A stretch of DNA of 64,000 nucleotides from Ichthyophis bannanicus (GCA_033557465.1 CM066031.1:1233281312-1233345311), one strand, 5' to 3'. Positions 1-12,059 are shown, counted from the stretch's first letter. Program-made: numbers and translations. The notes: generated by a model not told the origin, from the letters alone.

Positions 1-690
1 GTTATAAAATGTGCATCATAAATCGGTGTTCTCCGTATATTTGCATATTTTGCATCTCATTATTTAGCTCTTGTTGTGCTGCAAAATATGCATTAAGGAC
101 AGATAATAATGATTTTACCATTTAAGTTGTTATTTGGATGAAATTGTTTTTACTATACCTCTTAGTATGGACTGAAATTAAAAAAAGAATTTCTGAGTCA
201 ATTTAGGCTTGGTAAATTCACTCACCTCACATTTTTAAACAAATACTTAGATTTTAACATCAGCTGTTCAATATTTTTATTGTTAAGTCTGCTACTCTAT
301 ACTCAGCTATCATGATCCAAACATTTGTCTTATCTAACACACAGTGCCTGTCAGCAAACTCTCAGTGGTTAAATAAAAATCAATATTCATTCCAGCACTA
401 CCCTTGTCTCAGAAGGATGAGCACAGTCATAAGTGGGAATCAGATTGAAATTGGGATTGTGTTGTATTTTGGTGAACTGAGACAAACTAGAATTGATTTG
501 AACTGCATTGCATGTTTTAGCCGCAGCTTACAAATTGCATATCCTCCTGAGAAACATAACGTGACATTTCATTCATGGCACTATCTTATAATATTCATAG
601 TCACTGGCTACAATGAACAATCTGCCTAGGAATTTAAGGTCTCATCATTCCATGTTGTTGTCAGCTCCTTATTCAAACTGTACACCACCA
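1..690. other. AT-rich DNA with no recognised gene
   Basis: This stretch is AT-rich. The open frames it holds (the longest is 105 codons, 312-629) show no recognisable domain and no codon pattern that suggests selection. I see no repeat family here that I can name. Confidence 0.5.
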
Positions 691-694
691 CCTA

Positions 695-1000
695 AGAACA
701 GAAGATGTGCCATACTGGGTCAGACTAAATGTCCATCAAGTTTAACATCCAGTGGCCAATCCAGGTCACAAGTACCCAAAGCATCCCCAAAGTAATACTA
801 TTCCTTATTGCTGATACTCGGAGATAAATGGTGACTTTTCCAGGTTTAAAGATAATGGTGGTTTCTGGATCTTTCCTCCATAAACCTGTCTAAACCCTTT
901 TTAAACCCAGCTATACTAGCCACCTTAACCACATCTTAAGGCAATAAATTCCAAGATTGTGAATTGTTTTAAGACTGGGAGTGTTGAATTGTTGGAAAGT
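695..1000 (-). repeat. CR1-type LINE 3' end (antisense)
   Basis: The segment reads on the minus strand as the end of a CR1-type retroposon. The phrase for 'gccatactgggtcagac' and the stretch 'tggccaatccaggtcacaag' recur at 18440-18600 and at 35425-35745. It is a short 5'-truncated copy without coding capacity. Family assignment rests on recalled CR1 3' ends of other vertebrates and on the recurrence in this window. Confidence 0.6.
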
Positions 1001-1094
1001 ACTGCAAAGTTTTTCTTTGGTTTTTGATGATGCTACTATAACTATGTTCAATAAAACAAATTTAAACATAAATTTACGCCGAGTACAAAAATTA

Positions 1095-1215
1095 CACAGG
1101 TACACTACCAAAAAACTGCCTCCAGTTTTGCAACTGATTCCTATAGATTTTGGGGTGCTGAATCCAGGAAAAATAGCCAAAATGTTCCATCACGTCACGT
1201 TTTCTTGCAAAATTA
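1095..1215 (+). repeat. Left terminal inverted repeat
   Basis: This repeat aligns with the reverse complement of 3800-3922 in blocks: the terminal 12 bp are identical, then AAACTGCCTC, then a TTTTGG...GCTGAATCCA block, then CCATCACGT. The similarity reaches about 120 bp inward, with small gaps and substitutions. Confidence 0.75.
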
Positions 1216-1593
1216 GATTTCTTACCCATATAAGGAATGTTCACATAATTTCTTTTTAGCCGACTGCAGTTTATTTTCTTGGCCCAAAATAGAGGTTGTA
1301 ATGGTTAACTAACTAGAAACACTCCCTCATGATATTTTAGAGTGTTTTGTATTCATTTTATACATTAACAGGACAATTGGGAGGCGGGGGCTAAATCCAG
1401 TACTCGCGCTGGCGCATGTTCTTTCCTGTTCGCCTCGCCTCGTTCGCTCAAACACGGTGGCTGCGACATGAACGTTCCTGTCAAATTTCAGTTTCTTGCA
1501 AGTTCATTATTACCTTTTGTTTGCTCAGTCGTAATCCAGCTTTATTCCGAAGTGGTTCACTACAGTTGTAGTTTGCAGTGCTGTGTATTTGTG

Positions 1594-3318
1594 ATGGCTC
1601 ACAGAGCCAGAGGTTGCGTCAACTCTCCGGACAGTTTGTTTTATTTGTGGGGAATATACTGTGAAAAAGCGGCAGAGGAACATTTCTGCATTTATTAAAA
1701 AAGTATATTTCGCCTATTTCGGTTTGAAGTTAGGCGATCAAGACAAACCGTGGGCTCCTCACAAAGTGTGCAAGACATGTGAGGAAGATCTAGGCTTATG
1801 GATGAAAGGTAAAAAACAAGCATTTTGTTTCGGAATACCTATGATGTGGCGTGAACAAAGAGACCACAGCAGTGACTGCTATTTTTGCTCTTGCATTGTG
1901 AAGGGATACAACTTAAAAAATAAGAACGTAATAAGTTACCCCAACCTTCCCTCAGCAATTAGGCCTATGCCTCATAGCAACAAAGTACCTGTGCCTGAAC
2001 CACCAAAATCTTTGGATCATATTTGTGTGGACGGTTCTGATCATGATGAGACTCATCAGATGGCTTTTCCCGATGAGTCCAGTACTTCCAAGTTTGCACC
2101 TGAACCAGATCCGAAACCTGAACTTTTCTCTCAAGCTGAATTGAATGATTTAGTCCGGGATTTAGGACTCCCAAAAGATGCTGCCCAACTGCTAGGTTCT
2201 CGGCTTAAACAGAAAAATCTATTGTCACCAGGAACAACTTTTTATTGGTACTGCAACCGCGAGACACAATTTTTGAAGTATTTCAGCAAAGAGGAAGATT
2301 TGGTATTTTGCAACGATATATACGGAGTGATGGAAAAGTTTAAACTCAAGTATGATCCTGCTGAATGGCGGCTGTTCATTGATTCGTCAAAAGACAGATA
2401 AAAGGTGTTCTTCTTCATAATGGCAACAAATTCGCTTCAGTTCCTATTGCTCACTCTGTTATTCTCCAAGAAAAATACGAGAATTTGGCCCTGATTCTTC
2501 AGAAGATTCGTTATGATGAGCATAAGTGGATGATTTGTGGAGACTTTAAAATTCTATACATGCTATTAGGGCAGCAATCCGGTTTCACCAAATATCCCTG
2601 CTTCCTTTGCTTGTGGGATAGCCGGGCCCGTGACCTACACTGGGGGAAAAAAGACTGGCCAATTCGGGAGTATTTGAGACCCGGTGAGAAAAATGTTCTT
2701 CATGAGAGCTTGGTACCTCGTGATAAAATTCTATTACCACCTCTCCACATTAAGTTGGGTCTCATTAAGCAATTCATCAAGTCCCTTCCAAAAGATGGTG
2801 AGTGCTTTCGGTACCTTTGCTCAAAGTTCCCCCGACTTTCTGAAGCAAAGCTAAAGGAAGGAGTGTTTGTTGGCACTGATATAAGGAAACTCATTTCAGA
2901 TGGAGCATTCGCTGAAACGATGTCTGAGAAGGAAAAAGAAGCCTGGGATTCCTTCAAGGATGTTGTTCTCAAATTCTTGGGGAACAGGCGGGATGAGAAC
3001 TATAAGGATATTGTTGCAAGGATGCTCAATGCCTTCAAAGAACAAGGCTGTAACATGAGCCTGAAAGTCCATTTCTTGCACTCCCATGTGAACTACTTTC
3101 CCGAAAACCTGGGGGCGTACAGTGAAGAACAAGGTGAAAGGTTTCACCAGGACATCAAGGACGCTGAGAGAAGGTACCAAGGAAGATGGAACACCACTAT
3201 GATGGCTGATTTCTGCTGGTTGCTGCTGCGGGAAACCTCAGATGAAAAATACGCCAAGCAGCGCACCAAGAGAAGCATTCGGGGGAAGAAGAAACGGGCC
3301 CACCAGGAGATTGATTGA
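1594..3318 (+). pseudogene. Frameshifted DDE-transposase-like gene of a widespread unassigned family
   Basis: Three consecutive frames make one protein-like region of about 570 codons. The first (ATG 1594) carries a start like MAHRARGCVNSPDS. The second (about 1637-2401) has a Cys-rich N-terminal part (VCKTCEEDLGLW, then DCYFC), resembling a zinc-binding module. The third (about 2400-3318) holds ICGDFKIL, then PCFLCLWDSRARD, LPPLHIKLGLIKQF and a C-terminal HSHVNYFPENLGAYSEEQGERFHQD. I recall near-identical proteins annotated as uncharacterised in many copies in insects, cnidarians and fish. The Asp of CGDFK and the Glu of EEQGERFHQD are plausible RNase-H-fold catalytic residues, but that is inference. 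Breaks: one extra base near 1636 and a frame change with a stop at 2399-2401. The terminal inverted repeats around it support a transposase role. Confidence 0.65.
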
Positions 3319-3380
3319 CCCAAGAATGACTTTAAAATCTAAACTGTGTTGACAAATATCGTGTTTTTACTAAACTTTGA

Positions 3381-3386
3381 AATAAA
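3381..3386 (+). terminator. Poly(A) signal AATAAA of the DDE-like gene
   Basis: AATAAA lies 63 bases after the stop codon at 3316-3318, at the usual place for the end of a compact transposon gene. No other signal lies nearer. Confidence 0.5.
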
Positions 3387-3799
3387 AATTTGCTAGTTAT
3401 TACCACAGTGTCGGATCTCATTTATTAAAATTTTATTTTCACACCATCGGGTGTTTGTCTTCATGTATTGCAATGGTGCGGTTTGCGTTTTCTATTCTTA
3501 CATACATACCTGTACAACATTTTTTGCACATTTCTTTGCTTTGCTTTGTGTCTAACCTCGCTCTTATATGCTCAATGTTTGTGCACATGTATGTGGCTGT
3601 TTTAAGTGCAGACAATTTTGCTACCATCACAGTGTGTTTTGTTGACATTACTCTATTCTTATGTGCTGCCTTGTTACAATTTTCTTTATTCTTATTTGAA
3701 TAACTACTAAACAATTAGTATAAAGAATTCATCCAAGAAACGTTTATCTCGATCGCACTCAATCTGAAACGTTCACCTCAAACTGCTAACCCAATGTAG
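3387..3799. other. Transposon interior without recognised gene
   Basis: This stretch lies between the gene end and the right inverted repeat. Open frames on both strands at 3439-3714 overlap one another and show no domain. I read it as non-coding 3' sequence of the element. Confidence 0.4.
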
Positions 3800-3922
3800 C
3801 AAAACATCTGTACGTGATGGAGCAAATTGGTTACCAGATTTGGATTCAGCGCACCAAAAAACGTAAAAATCAATCGAAACATTAGAGGCAGTTTAAAAAA
3901 AAATTTTTTTAGTGTACCTGTG
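3800..3922 (-). repeat. Right terminal inverted repeat
   Basis: This is the inverted partner of 1095-1215. Its outer 12 bp match the left end exactly and it is followed by TTA. An A/T run at 3895-3910 accounts for most of the length difference between the two arms. Confidence 0.75.
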
Positions 3923-3944
3923 TTATTTTTTTCTGGTCAGTTTG

Positions 3945-4615
3945 ATATATGCTACCTATTAGTGTCTTGGAGTGTCCTCTCATCTTAGTACTATTCTATT
4001 TGAAAAGGGTAAACAACCATTCCCTATTTACCTATTCCACCCTACTCATAATTTTATAGACCTCTATCATATATGATCACAGTTCTCTCTTCTTCTTGAA
4101 GAGCCCTAACCCATCTAGCCTTTCTTCACAGGGAAGCCATTCCAACCCCTTTATCATTTTTTTGCCCATCTCTATACTTTTCCAGATCCACTATATATTT
4201 TTTGAGATAGGGTGACCAGAATTGTTTGTAGTGCTCAAGATGGGACTCAACATGATTGATAAAGAGAAAATATAACATTCTTTGCTTTGTTTTCCACCTT
4301 TTTCAGAATAATTTCTAACATTCTGGTTGTTTTGACTGTCATCACACAGCGAGCTAAAGATTCCAATATATTGTCCATGATGATTCCAAGATCCTTATCA
4401 CTTCTAACACGGAACCCAGCATCATAGCTAGGGTCATTTTTCCCAATCTGTATCACTTTGTGCTTGTCTATGTTAAATTTCATCTGCCATTTACATGCCC
4501 GATTTCCCTGCCTCTTCAGATCTTCTTGTAGCTTCTATCCACTCATGATTGACAACCTTGAATAATTTTGTGAAATATGCAAATTTACTGTAATTACCTC
4601 ACTCATCATTTCAGA
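3945..4615 (-). pseudogene. CR1-like LINE reverse transcriptase C-terminal fragment
   Basis: The minus strand encodes, in a partly open frame (4483-4247), residues such as KWQMKFNIDKHKVIQIG and SDKDLGIIMD. These correspond to the region after the catalytic YADD box in CR1/L2-type LINE reverse transcriptases. The remainder continues in other frames with stops (for example a readable LVTLSQK stretch). It is an old, 5'-truncated copy lying directly beside the right end of the DNA transposon at 3922. Confidence 0.65.
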
Positions 4616-5155
4616 TCATGTATAACTGTTAAAAAAGGGCTCCCTTCCAGCTGTCAGGCTTACTGGAGAACAAACCCTGCTCTGTTGATTTGGTAACATA
4701 ATCTCACAGATATGCATTCTTAGAAGCTAATGTACTAAGCTGCAATATTTAATTGCAAAAATGACTTTGTGTGTTAAGTAGCATAAAAGTACTAGTAAAT
4801 GTGCAAAAACTCAAAAACACCAGTGTTTAATGTGTAAATACTTTTTGTAATAAAATATCAAATTTCAGATAATGTGGAGATCATCATTGAGACATCTAGG
4901 TCAGAGCATATGAGAATTCCACTGGTATTTTAGAAACGGCTCTGTCCAATGTAGAGCTTTTTCTAAAATACGAATAAGAACACACCTAAGTGAATGTGTA
5001 TTTGCTGACACGTAGAGCTGAAAGGAGCCAATTTACAAACCTATGTATGGTAAAAAATGGAAGAAACTTGGGAATTTACACATGCAAATTGTTAGGGTGC
5101 AACTTACATGTGTAACTTACACACTCAAACTGGCATTCCACAATTTAGACATTTT
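4616..5155. other. No recognised feature
   Basis: AT-rich DNA without a recognisable gene or an assignable repeat. A short local inverted motif around 4930-4970 (tattttagaaa / tttctaaaata) may be part of a small fold-back element. Confidence 0.35.
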
Positions 5156-5157
5156 AT

Positions 5158-5790
5158 TTATTTATTTTTTATTTAGCAAGCATTTGTAGCCCGCTCCTTC
5201 CAGCGATCAGAAGCGGGTAGGATTACTATTGTGAAACTGCCGAATCAAGGCAGGTACAAATTTTGTTTACATACAGATTGTCAGAAAAGCACATCATACA
5301 GAGTTAACACTTCTTAGCTATGGGGGAGTTCATTTACATATATACATAAATACATATATACAGGATAATCTTCTTGGACACAGTGGTCAGGGGCTGCTCC
5401 ATCTGTGGGTTTAGTTCAGGTTGAAATGTGATTGGAAAATGTGCGTTTTGAGTTTCTTTCTGAAGTCTAGAAGGTCATTGCTAGCTCGTAGTTCTGGTGG
5501 GAGTTGGTTCCACAGTGTTGGCGCCGCATATGAGAAAGCCCTGTGGCTGGTGTTAGCTTTGGCAGATCTTATATCTGTTGGAGTGTGAAGGATGTTGGAA
5601 TTGTGGGTTCTTCTGTTTCGGGTAGGAGGTTGCAATCTTACTAGGTTGTTGAGGAAGGAAGGTGCTAAGTTGTGGATGAGTTTGAAGGTGGTTGTTAGTA
5701 TTTTGTATTTTGTGCGAGCTGTTATGGGTAGCCAGTGTAATTGAATTAGTACTGGTGTGATGTGGTCACTTAGATTTTTCTTCATTATGA
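5158..5790 (-). pseudogene. L2-type LINE 3' end with reverse transcriptase C-terminus
   Basis: The minus strand has an open frame of 124 codons (5785-5411) with ITPVLIQLHWLPITARTKYKI, RAFSYAAPTLWNQLPPEL and DFRKKLKTHIF. This is the typical C-terminal end of an L2/Rex-like LINE reverse transcriptase. It is followed by a 3' tail at 5158-5230 with an A-rich (TTTA)n end on the plus strand. The start is truncated, and the frame is open only in this terminal part. Similar ends occur at 11465-11985 and at 35750-37560. Confidence 0.75.
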
Positions 5791-5814
5791 CCCTGGCAGC
5801 TACATTTTGTGTAA

Positions 5815-8590
5815 GCTGGCATTTTGTAAGCCTATGAGGATAATTGAAGGGACCCTATTCATGCTTTGGCTGTCTGAAAACAGGCATAGAGATGTCCAAA
5901 GCATGGAGGAATTTCCAGAGGCATTTTAGAAGCTGGGTCTGTGGATGTCCAAGTCTGACTGGGGGTGTGGTAGAGGTGTGGCTGAGGCGTTCCTGAGAAC
6001 CTGGACATCACCATCTGATCTCTGGGTCACATCTAAGGTTAAACCTGCTCCAGGCAGGAACAGATATCAGGAAAGCGTTCATTTTGGCCGTAAAGCATCC
6101 GGAGCATGTAAAGAAGATGGCATTCCACCGTCCTCATTACTCTGAATAATCACAATGATAGTAGCAGTGGGATATGAACCCTGGCTTCCCTGATCCTTGC
6201 CCACTACTATAACCATTAGGCTATCCTTAGATGTCCATGGCTTGGAATACTCTTCTGGGGATATCTATGTAGACACCTCCACAGGCATCCATATTGGGTA
6301 TGTCCACATTTGTAAAATCATGCCTGAACTTGGGCGTCCCTGCTTTTTTTTCAGATATTCTTGCTTGGACATCATAGATCGTGCTTAGACGTCATTTGAA
6401 AAATGCCACTTTAGATGTATAAATGCCATTACAATTAACTACAGAAGCCACTATCATTATTTAATTTCAATTTGAAGGGAGAAATACACAACTGCAATTA
6501 AAGAGAGTCACCTCCTTAATTCTTCTTGTAAAGGGCTGGACGAAACAAGCAGTTTTTTAAAACCTATGCTGGGGAGCAGCTGTAAATCCTGACATGGACG
6601 ATTTTGGTCATACACGTGTATTCCTTATGTGAAATGGGGAGAACACAGGTTGATTTTTGACCTTCCCAGGCTATACCCATACCACGCCCCCTTGCAATTT
6701 CTGTTATGGACACCCATGTATAAATTAAGCCCTTTCTAAAAGTGCCATTTCCATGTGTAAATGCTGGATTTTCCAGGTGGAAATTTTGAATAAGGCAATT
6801 AAAATAACCCTCAAAATATCACTAGCTTTGTAGTAAACTTTCATGCATAATCAGTGGCAGAAATTCAAATTCAAAACCTCAAAGCATCAAATTTTGAAAG
6901 GGCCCCCAGTGCAGGAAGGGGCCACTTGAAAAGATTCAGAACCAGCTACAAATGGGACCCCATCTTCGTTGAGGCCCCCCTGCACTGCAGGGACTTCTTG
7001 AGCTAGATTTGTTATTACATGTTATTGCATGAGAAGACATTTAAATTCCACATTAATGAGCTGCTGTAAAGCAAATTCATCCAAAGTTGCTCATTAATGT
7101 GCAATTTTATGATGAGAAACATGTTACAAGCTTGTTTTTGAGGAAAAAAAAAACTCTGTGAGGTGTAGTTAATTTTTAATAGCTACCAAAACTACTTCTC
7201 ACAGTGGCAGCAGCAGGGTCTTAAAGGTCCCACTAGTTCCATCTCAGAGGCCTCCCTCCCAAAGGCCTTCAAATCCCTGGTGGGCTGGGAACCCACTTAA
7301 AACCCTAGCCCTACACTATGGCTCAAGGTTATGAGCCCCACTGGTAAATCCTCCACCTTTGAGAAGCACAACCCTTTAAATCGTGACAGTGCCCCCCCCC
7401 CCCCCCTGGTCCTCTCCCCTTGATCCCAGGCTTAGTCCATAGTTTTTAATCCAAAGGAAGCAACAGTGATCCCATCCTCACACATCTTTTCCTGAAAAAG
7501 GGCACTGCTTGACCCTTGGGTATATTACAAAATATTACAAAATATCATTAGTGATAAGGCACTGCCCTTTTGCAAGATGGTGGCATACGGCAAGAGCAAG
7601 TGAGGATCACACCTCCCTACGCTGGATTGAAGGCTATGGGTTAAGTCTGAGGTTGGTGGAGAAGAAAGGGGCTGTGGAGGGGGGGGCATAAGAGGACCAT
7701 GGGTGGACCATCACTATTATTTTATGGAGTGGAGCTTATGAGGAAGCGGTACATTTGTTTAACTCTTGTCCCTGGAATGGTTCTGGGAATGTTCTAGGAA
7801 TCTGAGGCCCGAGGGGAGACAGCTTACATTGGATCAGTGGCTCCTAGCGGGCCATGCCACTGCAGAATGAAGTCACACTTCTTAATACCAGTTTTTATGT
7901 TTCCCCTACTAGGAACGTAGAAAAGATTTCCCACAAGATTTTGTTATACATTCAAATGAACCAGGAGCTTGTTTGCATCTGTTGATAAATTTCACACAAA
8001 ATGGTTGCTAGCCCGTGAAATGTTTTGCAGGGTTTGTTTATCTGCCTCCTAATCCATATATTACACAGGAGATAAATGCTATATGGATTTGTTGGGGGGA
8101 ATTTTCTTTTTCTGGTGATTTTTTTCCATCATGTGTCCTGATGCTATTAGTCAGTAGCCAGTAATCACACAATTCATATTTTTGTTCATTGTCTTTAACA
8201 ATATGCACAGATTGAGAAGATTTATGTGGAAAATTATCTTTTGAACTGAAAAAAAAATATGTGTAGAAATAGACAGCTAAGTGTGGGTGTGTGACTGGTT
8301 CCTGGAGTATCTCTGATGAAGCCAAACTCATGGAGGAGAAGACTATGTCAGGCAGGCCTAAAGGCCATACCTCTAGTATCAGGGATTTGCTGAGGCTCAG
8401 CTGAAAAGAGTTGTTGAGAACCAGGAAGCACTTTGCAGCAACATGAAGGCTAACTAACTTGCTTGTTTGTTACCGAATGTCCTATACACGGAGTCCTTTT
8501 TGCCAAGTCTCTCTCCTGCAGGCGTATCTGTTACCTGGTCTTTGATTCCAGTTAAGGCCTACTATTCTGGGCACTTTCATTCATTACTTC
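5815..8590. other. Mostly unrecognised DNA
   Basis: Apart from a SINE head at 6140-6235 I can assign nothing here. Open frames (for example 5945-6145, 7509-7691 and 8038-8331 on the minus strand) are short and show no domain. There is a run of about 20 C at 7389-7407 and a G run near 7680. Confidence 0.4.
6140..6235 (-). repeat. tRNA-derived SINE head (antisense)
   Basis: On the minus strand the segment starts with ggatagcctaatggttat and continues to a B-box-like gggttcatatccc. This is the arrangement of a tRNA-related Pol III promoter. No matching body or tail could be identified, so it is probably a truncated SINE. Confidence 0.45.
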
Positions 8591-8594
8591 ATTC

Positions 8595-9067
8595 CAGGGC
8601 CAGTGCAAGGCTAGTAGATGACCTAGGTGAACATATACTCTGATGTCCACCACCCTGGCTTGCACCCCTGCTCCTGCCCTTACCACACCTACTACCGCTG
8701 TTGTCACATCTCCCTGGGACTAGCAGCAGCAACAACAGTAAAACAGGAAGAAGAAAGGTGCAGGGCCTCTGAGCCCCTGTGTGCTGTGCTCTGAAAATCC
8801 AGCTGGTCCTGCCCCCTCTGATTCAACCTCCTATTTGTGGGAGTGGGAAGGGCTGGACTTTCAAAGCACAACATGCAGGGCTTCAGAGGCCCGCATGCCA
8901 TGATTCTTCCTGCTTCATTTCATTGCTGCTGTTGGTTCGAGGGCAATGTGCTAGCAATCTGGCAACAATAATAATGAGGAAGAAAGATTGGGGACACTTT
9001 CTGCTGCCCTTCAAGGTTTGGTGCTCTAGGCTATTGCCTAGTTTTCCTGATAGTAGCATCAGCCCTG
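8595..9067. mobile_element. hAT-like fold-back MITE
   Basis: A 473-bp unit begins CAGGGCCAGTGCAAGG and ends with ...CAGCCCTG, its imperfect complement. The flanking octamers CTTCATTC and CTTCAGCC agree at six of eight positions, as expected for an old 8-bp hAT target duplication. Much of the interior folds back on itself: about 8710-8812 pairs with about 8845-8940. It codes for nothing recognisable. Confidence 0.6.
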
Positions 9068-11240
9068 CTTCAGCCTTGTGACCTGCTTGTTGAGCACCTT
9101 CCAGTTCTGTAGCCCTAATTAATTTCCAGTTCCTGCTCCAGCAATGGAACCTGTTTCACTGCCAGCTTGGACTCCAGTCCCAGTCCAGCTCTCACCATTT
9201 GCAAGTTCCAAGCCAGCGCCTCCATCTACTCAAGCAGAAGTTCTGACTCCAGTCCCATCTCAGCTATCACTACCTGTGAATTTCAGATATAGGAATTGGT
9301 CTTACCATATACTGCTCCTGACTTCTAGGTGCTTCCCAGTACATGCCTAACCCTGTCTCAGTGCCTAAACCTGGGCTCAGATCCTCTCTGAGTCCTGTAA
9401 GTATCCTGAGGAGGTCATTTTAGAAGTCTTGTGCAGCAATTTTACATGCAAAGGCCAATTTACATGTAGAATTTCCGCAGGACCCACAGACTAAAAGGGG
9501 TCATGTTTTCGATGTGTAATCCAATTTTAAACTGGGAACATAAATATATGTTAAAAAAATGTCCCTGCCTACATTTATAGCTGCTTGCATCAGCTACCTG
9601 CTTGTTTGGACCTGGGGTCTTTAGCAGTGATTGAGGGAGCAGTTCTGTAGTACATAACACCACCCCAGAAAATCTAAAAAAATGAGTTGTTTCACTCATC
9701 TCTTTAAGTGGTTCTTACTGTACATCTACTTTTTTCAAATCTGACACTTAAATGTGTTGCTTACCAGTGCTTACAGTGTAAAACCCCTAATGGTGCTCTT
9801 TTTTTTGTACGCTTTTGTAGAATTGAGGCTTCAGCTGTATGTGCTGTCAAATACGTGGGTTTTGCTGGTGGTTTTATGCTTCTTTTAAAATAGACTCTGC
9901 ATTAAGCAGTTTTCTGTAGCATATTCATGGAACTGTGAACATCTCAATCTGGACATCTCATTTCCCGAGTTGAGGCTTCGAAGAGTCATGGTCATCTCTC
10001 AACAGTGACACCTGGTGGCTGGATTCAGAGTTTATGAATGCAGGGTTCCTGGCCAAGGACCCATGGTGCAATAATACTGATTTCAATGGCTAGAAACGAG
10101 GACTACAAATACCACAATGCTTTGGGATGTAGCTTAAAAAGCAAAACTCACCAAAAAAGGACTCTTTCCTGGCACTGGGTACTCTGGCAGATTTAGAGTA
10201 GTTATGGTGGATGAAGGCTGGTGGCACCGCATCCCCAGAAGTGTGTCCCACTGTGCTGCATCCCAAAGGCACAGGCGGAAACTGCCATGTTAAAAACAAA
10301 ACGCCAGAGTCAAATTTGTTGATTTTTTTACAGCTTTGTCAAATTTCCTAGAGACCCCCCCTTTAAATAAATGGAACAGGTTTTCAAAGATTCTCCTGAA
10401 AATCTGTGTCAGGAAATCTGATGATTTTATTTTTACTGGCTGCCTTTATGAAGAGATACATCCAAAACAATGTACAACACCCAAACCATTTCTCAGTTTC
10501 ACGTTTTCCTAGCTGCCACAGCCCCTTCCATAATGTTTTTCTCTATGGGTTCGGTGTTAAAATTTACAGAAATATTATATATATGGTCCAAAAAAATGTG
10601 CTGTTTATGAATTGTGACTAACTTGCACGTTTTGGCAGAGGACGTCTTTTTCCATCTGGCTATACAGCATATTTGTTGCTGAGAATAAAGGGAAGGAGGC
10701 CAACTGTAGAGCCCTTACGAGATGATCCCACCTTCTGCCTCTCGTGTCCTTGCTGCTGCCCTTCTGGGATCCAAAGGGAAGAAAAGTAGAGCTGACTGAG
10801 CTGTCAAATGCTTGTGAATTGCACCAGAGGGCAGCCTTTCTCCAAACTACCCTCACCACAGACTCCTCAAAGCCGAGCAAAAATGCAGTGGAAGTAAAAT
10901 CACAGGCTATAATAAATAGGCAAAAATATGTAAAGACTTGATGCTAGATGCTGTTAGGAAAACAAGACTGCTGTGCTATATAGCTTCGCCTGTCCATTAA
11001 CAAACTCTCATTTATTTTCCAGTCTGATAACCTTTCTTTACTCCCAACTTTATTGGCATTTAAATTTCAGTCTGCAATGAAAAAGAAAAACATGTTAATG
11101 TTGCGGAGACACGAGCAACACTTTTTCCTCTATAACAAAGTGTAAAGTATTATATATATATATTTTTGGTAACTTATATGAGCTTTGCTACCACAGGTAG
11201 ACAACTTCCAGTCTCTTTGTTTATTATTATTAATAATAAT
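9068..11240. other. No recognised gene
   Basis: Short open frames on both strands (9144-9350, 9460-9699, 10090-10299, 10605-10880) have no recognisable domain and no repeat-family match. A TA run lies at about 11151-11163. I see no splice-flanked exon that I can support. Confidence 0.35.
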
Positions 11241-11252
11241 AATAATAATAAT
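11221..11252. repeat. (TTA/TAA)n microsatellite
   Basis: About 32 bases of uninterrupted trinucleotide repeat, first TTA and then its complement TAA, so it can form a short hairpin. Confidence 0.85.
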
Positions 11253-11259
11253 GATCGAG

Positions 11260-11462
11260 GCAGCTTAGAACATTATTAATAATTCAGGTAAGAATCCATG
11301 CCCAAAAGAGTTTATAGTCTAAGTGGGTGTGTGAGGCAACAAGAGATGAAGTATAAATACATGTGGCTTTGTCAAGGTCACAAGGAGTGTTAGTGGGGGA
11401 AATATGATTTGAATCTTGGTTTCCCTGGCTTAGAGACCATTATTCTAAGCACTAGGTGACTT
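11260..11462 (-). repeat. tRNA-derived SINE (antisense)
   Basis: Read on the minus strand, the segment starts with a degenerate tRNA-like head near 11460 and runs through the phrase for 'caaggtcacaaggagtgttagtg' (plus strand) and 'tttatagtctaag'. The same order is found in better preserved copies at 34436-34668 (plus) and 18725-18965 (minus). Confidence 0.5.
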
Positions 11463-11464
11463 TC

Positions 11465-11985
11465 CTTATTTCTCTTCCAGCTTACTCAGAACCAGAATGG
11501 GATTCTGGTGCCTTGAGCTTTTATTCACAACTCTCTAAGGGTTTCCCCTCTTTCCCATTGCCTCCCACTGTTTCCAGTCTGGTCATTATAGCAACTGGAA
11601 TCCCTTACCTCCCACGAGCTACCTCCCTACAAACACAGAAACAACCTACTAACCTCCAGAACCCACAGACTACTACCCCCCCCCCCCCACACACTTTATC
11701 TAAACAACCCCAGAGCCTTGCCCCACCCTAACCAAATGAAGAAGATAATTTAAGAAGAGACCGACTCCTGTTTTTATCTATGTAATTACAAAGATTGACA
11801 TAAGGTTGTTTGTACAATTTGTTCATTGTAAATAGTTAATACCACAGTTTCATGCAAAAGTTGTTTGTAAATAGTTATAACTGCTGTTCCATGTAAAAGT
11901 TGTTCATTTGTTCTCTGTAAACCGCCCTTGATCTCTGGAAGGGGCGGTATAGAAGAAAGTATAAATAAATAAATAAACAATGGTC
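11465..11985 (+). repeat. L2-type LINE 3' end
   Basis: The plus strand carries a decayed reverse transcriptase C-terminus (WN.L..ELP-like phrase around 11597) followed by a long 3' region. It ends at 11923-11985 with the stem-loop ccgccc ... gggcgg and a (TAAA)n tail. The same hairpin occurs at 36263-36287 in the antisense copy. Confidence 0.55.
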
Positions 11986-12059
11986 CTGAGCCTGGGAGCC
12001 ATGCACCAGGGCTCCTTGTGGAATCCTGTACCATAGCCTCTAAATCCAGGCACTAGGTA

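Larger units (their letters stand above)
1095..3922 (+). mobile_element. DNA transposon with long TIRs, TTA target duplication and a DDE-like gene
   Basis: A 2.8-kb unit is bounded by inverted repeats. The left end begins CACAGGTACACT at 1095. The right end closes with AGTGTACCTGTG at 3922, its exact complement. TTA stands directly outside both ends (1092-1094 and 3923-3925), so a 3-bp target duplication is likely. Inside lie a GC-richer 5' region (about 1380-1467), an intronless gene-like region (1594-3318) and a poly(A) signal at 3381. A TTA duplication is typical of PIF/Harbinger elements, but the encoded protein does not look like the usual HARBI1 transposase, so I leave the superfamily open. 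The gene has two frameshifts, so this copy is not autonomous. Confidence 0.75.

Noticed and set aside
1468..1593. N-terminal extension of the DDE-like gene from the upstream ATG at 1468
   Set aside because: It is in frame, but the residues before MAHRARGC are hydrophobic and unlike the family start I recall. The ATG at 1594 is the more likely start.
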